Positions 1 through 11,755 of a stretch of 64,000 nucleotides of DNA are shown piece after piece. A program made the translations under genes and the position numbers. The notes under the pieces were generated by a model. It was not told where the DNA came from and did not search any database. It saw only the letters and a list, made by a program, of their open reading frames with translations. Source of the stretch: Haliotis asinina. Its lineage: Eukaryota; Mollusca; Gastropoda; Lepetellida; Haliotidae. How positions within the stretch are numbered: the first letter of the stretch is position 1; each line of letters begins with the position of its first letter. Location of the stretch: NCBI RefSeq assembly GCF_037392515.1, contig NC_090291.1:40159501-40223500 (forward strand), in the 5' to 3' direction.

Positions 1-1130
1 TCCACAACTTCAATTACTGACCATTTACAAAAAGCTTTGGTGGCTTCCCATATGATGGTGTGGTCCTGGTTCTTGCTGATGTGTTCGGAAACAGCACATT
101 TGAGGTCAACTTTGTTGACGGATGCCTGATGTTCTTTCAGCCTGGTGTTGAGGGGCCTAACGGTTTTGCCAATGCATGTGTCACCTCAGTCACAGAGGAT
201 TTAGTATACGCATCCCCTGGGATTGGGCGTGGAACTCCTGGTGCCTCTGCCATTGGCGTGTAGGAGGGTTCTCATGATCTTGTTGCAGGAGAAGGTGACA
301 TCTATGTTGGCTTTGTTTTTCACTAGTCAGGACATCTGATGGCTGACAGGGCCTAGGTAGGGAGTGCTGATCCTGATGGGTGGTGAGACAGCTTTGGGTT
401 TAGGTTTTGAGGATTTGATGGTCTCGTTGATGATTCTAGAGGTGTGCAGGGTAACCACTGTTAGAGGTGAAGGTGTCCTTTAGGTGGTCCAGTCCTTTGT
501 TGAAAGCGTCGGGGTGGCAGATGGCTTTGGCACGTCTCGTGAGCGTTGTAATGATGGTTGCTTTATCTTGGGATAGTGGCATGAGCTGTAATGGATGTAC
601 TGGTCGGTTTGCGTAGGCTTGCAGTAGACAGAGTTCTTGAGTTCGTTTCCTGTATTTTGGAGGGACACATCCAGAAAGGTTAAGTGTTGATTTGCTTCTG
701 TTTCCATGGTGAACTGGATGCTTTGGTGCTGTGCATTGAGGTGATTGAGTAGTTCTGTGGGATCGTCCTGGGGGCTGTGATGGTATATGTGTCATCCACT
801 TTCCTATACCAACAGTGGGGTGTGAATGGTGCATTTGAGAGGGCTGATTCTTCGAATGTCATCATGAATATTTCGGTGATGAGTGGCGATAGTGGTGATC
901 CCATGGGTAGTCCATGTATTTGCTTGTAGATTTTGTCATTAAAGGTGAAGTAAGAAGTGTCAGAGCAGCTTGCAGTGAGGCTGATGATACTGTCTATGGT
1001 GAGTGAGGTGTCTAGGTCATCAGTTTTGGTCTGGAGCTTGTATCAGAGGATATCTACGGCTTCTTGTAGAGGGAAGTTCGTGAAGAGATCGATGTTCGTG
1101 TGGCTACTCTTACGAAGATCCAATTCACTA
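1..1130 (-). mobile_element. Penelope-like retroelement, broken, cut by the window edge
   Basis: Read on the minus strand, about 1100 to 480 encodes a reverse transcriptase fragment of Penelope-like type. It has IYKQIHGLPMGSPLSPL near 950-880, the catalytic strand as WYRKVDDTYTI near 815-780, then HLTFLDVSLQNTGNEL and VYCKPTQTDQYIHY near 690-590. A frameshift near 705 separates the catalytic-strand frame from the following frame. Between about 260 and 1 there are pieces of a GIY-YIG nuclease (GCVY, then GKTVRPLNTRLKEHQASV) with a deletion between them. RT followed by a C-terminal GIY-YIG domain is the layout of endonuclease-bearing Penelope elements. Frame breaks show it is dead. The rest of the 3' end is outside the window. 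Confidence 0.82.
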
Positions 1131-1822
1131 TTTCTTTTCATGCATTAATTACTCTGACATAAGACATAAAATGCACTTCCATATCAAAGGATATGATATC
1201 AAATCAATACTATACGGCCACTCTAATGGACCTGCTAACGATAACCATGAACTATTAGAATCTATCCATTCTTTCATTGTACTCTCAGGCAGATTTGTGT
1301 TGTAATGGTAAAATGAAATTGCACTTCCGACACTAATGATCTTAATGTCATAAGTGGCTATGTTATCAAGTTTTCATTGTTACACTCTCAGAAAGCTATT
1401 GTTTATTGTTTGATATTTGCATGCTTTTCTCCTCACGACTGCTTTATATAAATTATTTGTATCCTGGAGCGGTATTAACATAAGCAATATATTGCTTGTT
1501 TACCAATGCAATTCCCCTTCTGGAAATAAATATGTTTAAACCAAGAGATCGATGACATCGTAGCTGACCATGGTGCCTGTGAGGTTGGATTCCTTTAATA
1601 GATTGACAAATGTTGATCATCCACGCCTGGATTAACACTCCATGGTTTTCCTTGTCCATTATACCCCACCCCATCTGGCTTCCTATTGTTTGTCTTACCA
1701 ATGATGCCTGGGTAAACAACCCTCCTGGCTTCCACTCCTGTCCATCCACCAGTTAACTACTGGCTTCATTTGTCATACTGTTGTTGTTACATAATAGCTC
1801 GTTGTACTCCATTGTTTCATTC
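1131..1822. other. Non-coding stretch upstream of TTLL9
   Basis: No supportable exon. The part from about 1540 has the look of a dispersed repeat. It leads into the hammerhead-like motif that follows and may be the terminal region of the Penelope-like element or of an unrelated repeat. Confidence 0.4.
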
Positions 1823-1865
1823 ACCTTATGAAGAAGTAAGAATAGACTTCGAAACGTCATGACTC
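1823..1865 (+). repeat. Hammerhead-like motif of retroelement type
   Basis: The order cttATGA, a short stem (gaagt / acttc), then GAAACG followed by the self-complementary gtcatgac resembles the CUGAUGA ... GAAA core of hammerhead ribozymes carried by Penelope-like elements. The first core is CTTATGA rather than CTGATGA, so it is probably inactive. An AATAAAGAAG stretch follows at 1871. Confidence 0.35.
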
Positions 1866-1933
1866 TTCACAATAAAGAAGTTGTCATCCATAAAAAACTC
1901 ATGTCTTTATTTTTTTTTTTCACAATCACCAAT

Positions 1934-1996
1934 GCATTTTATATATCATGAACAAGTAATAACTGTGTTTTAATTATGTTTGATTTCTTGGTTGCA
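1934..1996 (+). repeat. Copy 1 of a short repeat shared with 4209-4290
   Basis: The core 'cattttatatatcatgaa' followed by 'ctgtgttttaattat' recurs almost unchanged at 4209-4290. This copy lies about 100 bp before the first coding exon of TTLL9; the second lies about 90 bp before exon 3a. Confidence 0.6.
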
Positions 1997-2093
1997 TGTG
2001 ACCTTAAATCTCTACTGTTTTCATTCTGATTAATTTGATTAAGTCCTTTTGATGTTCTTTTGATAAACATATTGGAAAGATTTCCTATTTCAG

Positions 2094-2130
2094 CAATGCC
2101 TCGTCCAAATGTGAAAGGTCGTAGCACAGG
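2094..2130 (+). CDS. TTLL9: TTLL9 exon 1 (first coding exon)
   Basis: Acceptor tttcag, then CA and ATG at 2096; encodes [11 protein letters not shown] and leaves two bases (GG) before the donor gtgagt. The acceptor directly before the ATG implies a spliced 5' leader whose exon I could not place. Confidence 0.85.
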
Positions 2131-3186
2131 GTGAGTGACATCACAACAAATAACATTTTGATTCAAGATAAGAGTTTTATTGGATGAGTGAAAAAAAACA
2201 AGGTATTAGCCATGACCATGTTTGCAGATATCTCCTGTAAACAGGCCTGTAGGAGAACTCGGTGATCGTCACAAATACTTAAACATTCTTTTAATGTAAA
2301 AATACTGATTTTTCATATCTATGTAAATAGCAATCAGGTTCAAGTAAAACGCGTTTTTCAAAAGTTCAAGAATAGTGGACTCTTGTCATTGTGAATAATG
2401 GTTTGAAGTCATGAAGGGATAGTGGCTCAATGCATGAAATACACCCATTAATCATAACAGCTCTAATTAATATGTAAATTCATGTGTTCATGCTTTCAAA
2501 TTTCATATGTCAGAGTAGCTACCCAATGCCTCAAACTTGTCAAAAGGTTGGACTGATCTGGGGATTGGGTGGTCAGATTCTATGACTGGTTGCCACACAC
2601 GTGTTTGAGCTGATACCCATGTTAAATAGTTTGCCACGTCCAAGCATGATTATTCAAACAGCTGTGATAAGGCTAAAATAATAATTACTGCGGCATCATT
2701 CCTTGTGATGTCATTAAAATTTTTTTGTGACTCCATTCACTGACTTGATAACTTCCAACTGTTTTTAATCATGTCATACTGCAGTGACCGTGTGATTCGG
2801 TTCAAGTGTTCACTGCAAAACACAATACTGGATGTGCTGCGTGCGAGACCAGGATGGCAGGAGGTTACAGGGTGAGTACTGCAACAGCTTGTGCCACAGT
2901 GTATATGTGCATGTGGTATGATATGCTGTGTTGTTATCTATACCAATATATGTTTCCTAACAAGGCCAACACAGTGGTCAGGTTCTCTGATATGGCGGCA
3001 TGTGTGATTATGCTCATACTCTCAGATATTGTACAGACTTAATTGTTTACAATGTGACATTGCTTATACACTTTTGACTGCAGCCTAAACAAAATATCAT
3101 AACATTCACTCAGTTAGACTACACTGTAACCATTGCGTCAAGTCGCATCGGAAGTTTGTCCCACAATAATTAATAACTTCTTTTAC

Positions 3187-3232
<46 letters not shown>

Positions 3233-6200
3233 TGCCATAAAAGGCGACTCAGCTTGTCGTAAGAGGCGACTAATGGGATCGGGTGGTCAGGCTCACTGAC
3301 TTGGTTGACGCATGTCATCGGTTCCCAATTGCGCAGATCGATGATCATGTTGTTGATCACTGGATTGTCTGGTCCAGACTCGATTATTTACAGACCGCCG
3401 CCATATAGCTGTAATATTGCTGAGTGCGGCGTAAAACTCAACTCACTCACTCATCATCATCATCATCATCATGTCCTGAGACCCACAGCTTGTCTTTCAC
3501 TATGGATTGCTTGATGTCGGCAGATAGGGAGGTTGCATTACCCTTACTCCTATGTCCTCATGCAGCATAAAACACAACATTGCAGATTCTGATCTTTCCG
3601 AAACAGCTCATCAAAAATGCCAATTCAACCTATAAATTTGAAAACAAACGCAATGATAAAAAGCCGGCAAAATCAGAGTTCAAACGTTTCACTAATCTTC
3701 CCCAAGCTGTTTCAAAAGCTATTCTGCGCAGTGCTCATAACGCATGCACAGGGAATAGGTTCGCAGAGTATGCCTGCCCAGGGTACAAGGTCATGAGCAG
3801 TAGTCTAAACTTGGTTGTATACACAAACAAGTAATTAATCTATGCGTTATATAAATGAAAAAAGTGTTGATTGTTATAATCACGCTGTGTCACAGAGAAA
3901 ACTCTGGCTTATTCACTGCTACATGTCTGCCTGCCTGTCTACTAATGACAATATGCAATGCACAACTTCAATCATTGACCACATCCAATTTGAAATCAGC
4001 ATCTAAATCAGAAACAAAGACCCAGCTGAGCGTATCAGCATATGAACCGCTGGCCAATGAAGAGGCTTACACATGAGTCCACACCCACAGGCTCTTGACT
4101 GGGTTCGGCTGCTTCTTTTTGAGGAAGGAAAACCCAAGGACAAAATATTGCACTTTTAATTTGCAATTATATGTTTATAATTCTATTTTTTTCTATGTTC
4201 TTAATCAGCAGTACATTTTATATATCATGAATAAGTGATATCTGTGTTTTAATTATTTTTTCTTTTTTGGTTTCATGTTACCTTTTACCCTGCTGATGTT
4301 ACATCAGTGATTGTAAGCATAGAAATGACCAGATTGTTGATGATGATGATGATGATGTGCACGGTAACTATGGTTGCAGTAGCCATGGCGACTGGGACTT
4401 CCTGTGGTGTGACAAGGAATGGGCTAGAGAACATTATGACTGTCTCTACTTCCCAGAGAATTCACGAGTTTCACACTTCCGAAACTATTATGAGGTCTAT
4501 TTACTGAATATTTTGCTGCTTGTATAGTAGTGCCAGTGTGGCTTGGAATCTCATGTTTATTCCTGTCATTGCTGCTTTGTTGCTTTGGTTACAGGAGTTT
4601 GTACATTGGGGGTTATTTTCATTTAGAAAGGTGGTGGTTAGGTCCTATAATGTGGATTAATCTGGCTTGTATTCGAAACTAAAAACAGTTGTGAAGAAAA
4701 CTTAAGCATCTTCCCATCTATTGGTGTGATGTGTGTACTATACACTCAAGTAACATTTACAGAGCAATAACAGAAGTTCGAACTATATGATGCTGGACAT
4801 CAAGCACTACATGTTATGTATATGCATGTGGTTACACCAAATAATGATTTCTCTTCTAACATGGGGAAACCAACGGCAAACCTTATGTAGATAAACTGCA
4901 CCAGGATCATGCATCAAATTGCTGAAAACATGTGCAAATATCATGCATATAAACAGATGAGTTTTGGTGTTAAGTTTTGACAAAGTAACAGGACATTGGG
5001 TCATGTAAGTTTCAGATGTCTGTCTGACCTACTGAAAACTCACAGGACCCACAGAATAAAGTTAAACAGACATTTCAGATTTAACATTTCTCATAATTAG
5101 CATTGAAATTATTAACATTATATAATGACAAACATTGTAAACATATATTATAAACAGTAAAAATGTGTCACATGCCACAAATAACAACTTCAGACAAAGT
5201 TATTGTGATATATTCAGTCAGACACTGAGGTCAGCAGGTTGGGGACTTCTGTCTAACCGTTGGCAAGTCTGCCGGATTTGTCAGAGGGTCAGTCTCAGAC
5301 ACTAATCTTGAACACTGCAGTACCATTAAACAGCATAGAATATTTTACAAATTTTTGTTTAGAACAGTTGCCTTAAGTAAATGGCTCTATTTACACAAGT
5401 GGGTAATCTTTTGATGGGAAGTATATTACCAAATTTGGCATTTTTAATTCTTATTCAGGAATTTCTGCTGACCTATATATTAGACCTGACTTCAAATATC
5501 TGCAGCTGAGCAGTTCTAAATAAATCTCTGTTAAAATGCTTATTTTCTTAATTCAAGGGCTACTTTTCCTCACACTGTTTAATATGGCTAAGCTTGATGC
5601 ACATTGTAATCTAATTCATGTGTATTTAGTAGATGGCTCTGATTTCTTTTGTTGTTATTATAATCTCAAAATGGTTTGAATCTCTAAACAAAATTTAACA
5701 GCTGCTTTCATAGTTTCATTTGGCTACCCATTATTTCATTTTTATGCAAATAATCTTTTCCTCATGAATTACTTCTTTATAGATATAAAATTATGTAGCT
5801 TGATTAAAGTTGGTCTTAGTCATGTACTGACAAGGAAAACAAGTACATGTACATAAAACCAGTAAAACTGGAGAGATTCTTCATCTTGCAAATGATAAGG
5901 CATTGTCTGACAAGGGCTCCTTTTTTTAAGGAATGTGCAAACCATTTAGAACTGTAATCAAAGTTTTCAGATGTTTCCTATGAATGAGAATTAAACTTTC
6001 TTCATTTCAACACATGCATATTTTGGACTTTTGACACTTATCAATCAAAGGCTTATTTTACATGTTTATGGGATGGATCTTTTAAATATTTGAGAGAATT
6101 TTAATGCTTGTTTTCACCTACAGATAAGAATAATAAACTTGCTCACTGATTCTCATAAAGTTTGAATTAATGGCTTTTTCACTCAACTTTGCCATATTTC

Positions 6201-9200
6201 ATCATGTCAGAGGTCTGAACTAACATTTCACATATAAATGAAAAATGAGGGTGATCATTAATCATTTGAAAAGGTCTGATAATATCAAGTACTAATTTCT
6301 CAAAGATTTTCTTGGCATTATTTGACAATCCCAGGAAACACACCTTGGCCTTTTCCTATTGTCTCCTTTGTTGTGCTTCTTGTAAACAATGTTCAGGCCA
6401 AACCAATTCTATTTTTTGTTTTACAGATCTGCTAATCATGTTGTTTTTTTTCACATAAAAAAAAATAAATATTAATTTTCCCCACTCAAAAAACTAAACT
6501 TCTAAAGTTTTTATTGGCCAAACATGTAAACTTACTAGAAACAATTTGGAAGATTACGTTTGGCTTCATATACACTTCGAAAATTGCCAAAAGTAGAATA
6601 CTTTTAGTATTTAAGGAGAATTATACTTTGACTGGTGATTTTTTATTTTTTTTCCCTCTTGCCTTTAGATTTTCTGAGGACAAAAATCCATAAAGCAAGA
6701 CATGAAATTGGTCTGGCCTTATATGAGAGTTATTTCTCTGCAGTGTGCACATGTCGTAGCTTTAGGATCATCCCACATACTGACATTTGCTGAGACAGTA
6801 GAAAAGGGTGCCAGCTTTGGTGAAAATGACAAATAGTAAATGAACTCAATACTTTCATAATCTAAGCCCCAAAGTATTGGTTGAATGTGTAAATGAATTT
6901 CTTTGCTCTCTATACTGCTTTGAACGAAGACTGGATGTGTTCCTGACTTGAGCCAATCACATTTCTGAAATCTTTCCATCGTATGTCTGAAACGTAAATT
7001 TTTGTAACATAAAGGAAAACCCACATGGAACAGGTATATTCTGTAGATGGTATCCATGTTTGGTCTACACTCTCGAATGACCAGGTGTATAATATATCGA
7101 CAGCAGTATAGTAACTGAGGTCTTTTTCCCTTACATTCTGTCTTAATTGTTGCTCATGGGTGTTTTTTACAGTTTTAGTCAATAAATAATTTCGTGGGCA
7201 CAGTGGAGTGGTGTTGACCAAAATGACCTAAAACCAGGGTTTGATTCCCCACATGGGTACAGTGTGTGGAGTCTGTTTCTGGTGTCCACCTCTGAAAACA
7301 ACAGAAAGTCATACTCACTCTTATTGTCATACTCTTTTTATGACAAAATGCATTTCTATCACAAACAAATTTATCTGAAAATACATGGTAGCACCACTGT
7401 CACTAAAAACGTTCTTAACGATCACATATACTCTATGGGGATATAAATACATCAATCATTTCTTGGTATCGTTACAAATGAAACCCCATCATTAAAACTA
7501 CTCATTACGACATTGTCTTAACTTAAATCAACCCTTTTGACAACACTACACAATTATCACCACAAACCAAATTTCAACCAATGAGAGGGGTGCGCCTCCA
7601 TGATGTAATGTGAGGTATACATATGAGGGCAGGTTTAGAAATGCTCTTGCTGGAATGACACACAGCTACTGATGTGTGTTTATTCTAAATTGTAAACCAA
7701 AAGTCACCGTGTTCTGTAATCTGATTGGTCGAAAAACATGATCAAATGGTATTAGATTCCCGGAAACTGAAAGACTATTCACTGCGTATTGACACGTAAA
7801 CAATTGTTTTGTTGTGTCATCAACAGTGGTGACGTCATTAAAATCATATTGTGACGTAAAATCAGAATGACGTCACAAATGAGCAACTCCAGATGCTACC
7901 ATGGGAACCAGCTGAAACGGCCTGCTGATGACACTTCACTGCTGTACCCGTACTCGAAGTAAACGAGTGCAGACAGTAAAACCCCTTGGTTTACTTTTGT
8001 GTTTACAATGTCGATAAACATCATGTGTTGGCCATTTTCCGGGTGTTATTGAGTATTTGAAGCACGGGAATATTTCATTTGAAACCTCCGCCTGACGCCG
8101 TCGGTTCCAAATGCATGCCCGTGCTTCAAATACTCAATAACACCCGGAAATTGGCCAACACATGATGTTTATCTCCTAAGAATCTCTTTAGTGGATGTCA
8201 GTATTTACAGGGTTAAGCTGAAGGGGTGCAAAAACTGGTCTCAGAACTTGGGGCATTATGTTCTCCATCAAACATCAAACCATTCCGTCTATTCCCCAAT
8301 CCAAGCTACCTATGTCTCAGCAGGTGTCAGTATCTGGGATGTGTTGTTGGGGTGGAGTTAGCTATCACTGTGCTGTGTGTGATATCTGCAGTGATGCGGA
8401 GTGGGACATCTACTGGTGTGACGTGTGGTGGATGAGGGAGACGTTTGACCACGCCTACCTTGACGAACATATGAGAATTAACCACTTTCGAAACCACTAC
8501 GAGGTCAGTTCTGGAAAAAAGTGTTCATGTTGCTATGTTTTGATGTAGTGCAGTTTTCTTTTGTTGTAGACATTTATTGTGGACTTTCTTTGTTGACTTG
8601 CATGTTTCATCGAAGAATTAACATCCATTTTGTGTGAGTGCATTGCAGTATGAACAAAAGTGAGTAAATGTTGAATTTTGCGATGCACTATGGATTTCCC
8701 TATGGAATAATTAATGTCTATCAATGTTTCCATCAAGTTAAAAAGATATGCATATCAAACTTTTTCATTCACATGGCTATGAAAGTCAGTCTTGGGGCTG
8801 TTAACCATTGTTTTAGATTAAGCATGGAACTCAATATTTCCTTGTTATGGTGCAAATACTTCAGAATTAAAGATTTTGGCCATCCCAAATTTCAAATACT
8901 ATAGGGGCAAATCTCAAAGACCTTTCTAAATTTTGGACACTAATTACATGTAAAAGTCTGGAGAAATGAATCTATGTCAGCAATATGAGATGAGAATATC
9001 ATGTTCTACTGATGGTCCTGTTGTTAGAATAGGAAAGGCCATACTATTTCTGGCACAATCACTTTTTTGATTGACTTGTGTCCCGTTCCTTTGATCAAAA
9101 GCTTTGAAACTTTAAACTTTATAATTGTATCAGTTATATGTTGGGATTTTCTAGACTTCAACTTCAGACCTTTTAAATTTGACTCGTGAAGGTTCCAGGG

Positions 9201-11708
9201 TAGAATAGGCCTTCAGCATCCCATGCCTGCTATAGAAGGTGACCATGCTTGTTGTAAGAGGCGACTATCAGGATTTGGCAGTTAGGCTTGCTGACTTGGT
9301 TTTCATCGATTAACAATTGCACAGATCGATTCTCATGTTGTTGATCACTGGATTGTCTTGTTCAGACTTGATTATTTACAGACCGCCGTCATATACCTGA
9401 AATATTGCTGAGTGTGGCATAAAACTGAACTCACTCACTTGACTATTAAATTCTTTTTTTAAGTCTTATTGTTTTCAGATTTACTCACTATCAGACAGTT
9501 TTACAAGTTTGAGGCTGAAGGGTCATATGCGCTTGTATATTTTCCCATTTTTGTAACGCTAACCAATTTTTAGTGCACATTAAGCCATTGTTTTCTTTTT
9601 CTGTCTTACACTGATTATCAGTGTTATCCTGACAAAGAGTGATTGAATGATTTCAATGTAATGTTGATGAAGCACGGCTCTTTTGTTTACATGTGTTAAC
9701 TGAATCTGCCAACCCTAAGATAATGAAAATAAAAGAAATCAGAAAAGCATTTACTAATCAAAGTCACTTTCTCACAAAAACAATTTTGTGAATACAACTG
9801 CAAGATTGACTCAAATGGCACTGCTCAAAGAACAAAATGTGAAGAATACTCAATTCTGAAACAAAATCTACAAACCAAAGAGTTGATGAAAGACATGAGA
9901 ACGATGTTGACAAAGTTTGAATCAGTCTGACTGAACGACTTGATGAACCAGTGTCTGATGTTACAGCTGACAAGGAAGAACCTGATGGTGAAGAACCTGA
10001 AGAGACTGAGAAGGCAGATTGAGAGAGAATCAGGGAAACTCGAGGCACAGAAGTATCCTTTAGTTACTTTCACCTACCACAACCACATTGTGCAGCTGGT
10101 AGCCTTAACAGGATTGTGGTGTGGAGCATTCCCAGGGTATGTTGTGACAATAGACATACTGCTTGTAATATCAACCTCTAGACAACAGTGTCTAGAGGAA
10201 GAAAGTATCCAATCACTCACCATTACAAGGGTTGAAACCTGTGAAAATCTGCGTTAGAATCGGTCCTCAGCAAACTCTGCTTGTTGCAAGAACTAAGAGG
10301 ACTATCCAGTGATATTTTTTAACTTTTCAAGGGCTCACTCAAGGATGCTGCAAGTTCTTGTATGCTGTATTCAGAAAAACATATGATTTGTGGACAATTA
10401 TAAGGCAGGTGAAATTACGACCCAAAATATAGATGTCAAACGCTTCCTGCGTATTTCATTATGATAGTATGAAAATAGACACTGGATAATCGTGGATATC
10501 TAGACTATGAATCCTTGTTTGCTAGCATCATACCAATGTGAAGTTTATAGACTCACTCACTCAAATCAGCTGACTTATTGTATGTTTATCATATGTTAAT
10601 TTCTATAAAATATAAAGAGATATTTGTGATGATTTTATGCAGCAATAATTCATCATAAAGCAGTACAACATATTCCTTAATCAGTGCCAGATGTGATTTC
10701 TTCCCTACTACATATGAGCTACCGGTAAGTAGTGGTAATTATCTCATGTTAGAGACTGGACTGGCATGTAACTGCATGCTGTTACTCGTCTTCCCACATG
10801 CGGTATATGGGTGTACTAGTCCACACTGATCTTCCTTACAGTTGCCATAATGTATCTTCAACATATCTCTGCTCCATCAGCTTTGAATGGACTTCTTAGT
10901 CTAGATGCACCTCTATTTGTGGGACTATTCTGGGTGTGACTGCACTCCATCTGTAAGGCATCTTTGTGGTACTGGTGTTTGGCTTTGGAATTAGCTGAAA
11001 TTCTCTCACTTCCTGCAATGGAGTCCCCCACCTAAGCTGCTCTTTGCTGAACTGTTCTGTAATCCGAGTCATACAGAATGACTCTAGGCCAAATGTATTT
11101 GGATGAAAGTCGACACACATTTCTCATGTATCATATGTAGTTATGAACCTTTTCAATGCCGGCTTCCTTCATATCAATCATTTCCTGCATATTACCCCAT
11201 TTCCAAAGTAACTGTGCCAAGTTTACTTTTGAGTTTGTTCAAATCAGTTGTCACTCCATCTTTCAGTTGTACAGAATCTGACTCACTGTCCATGGAATCT
11301 ATCCAGAGATGATCATATGTGTACCATTTCTTTGGCAGTTCACCTCAGCTTATAGTGGTTTCTCTCTGACCATCCAATGAATACTCCTCATTGCGTTGGC
11401 CTTGTTGGTGTTCGCCATTTTGTAATTTCATGCTGTTGACCTCTGTGGCATTTTCCGTAGCACATGCTCTTCCCTTCTTCTTTTTCAGTCTCCATCCCTC
11501 TGCCCTAGGCTTATTCTGTCAGTCCTGTAGTTTAAGCTTCATAATTCCTCCCACTCCGATTTAAGGTCACCTCAAATGCTCTGTGCAATTCTGCATTGGT
11601 CTTGTCAAGGTTCAACAGTGGTGAACATTGTAGGGTGGAAACATGAGATACATGTTCTAGCATCGACATTAATAGTGCCATACTGCGTAACATACATATA
11701 TTTTGTGT

Positions 11709-11755
<47 letters not shown>

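Noticed and set aside
10896..11120. Minus-strand frame containing [14 protein letters not shown], which resembles the TTLL9 FFPKTF motif
   Set aside because: Wrong strand for the gene, and the true small exon was found at 10691-10724 with correct phase.
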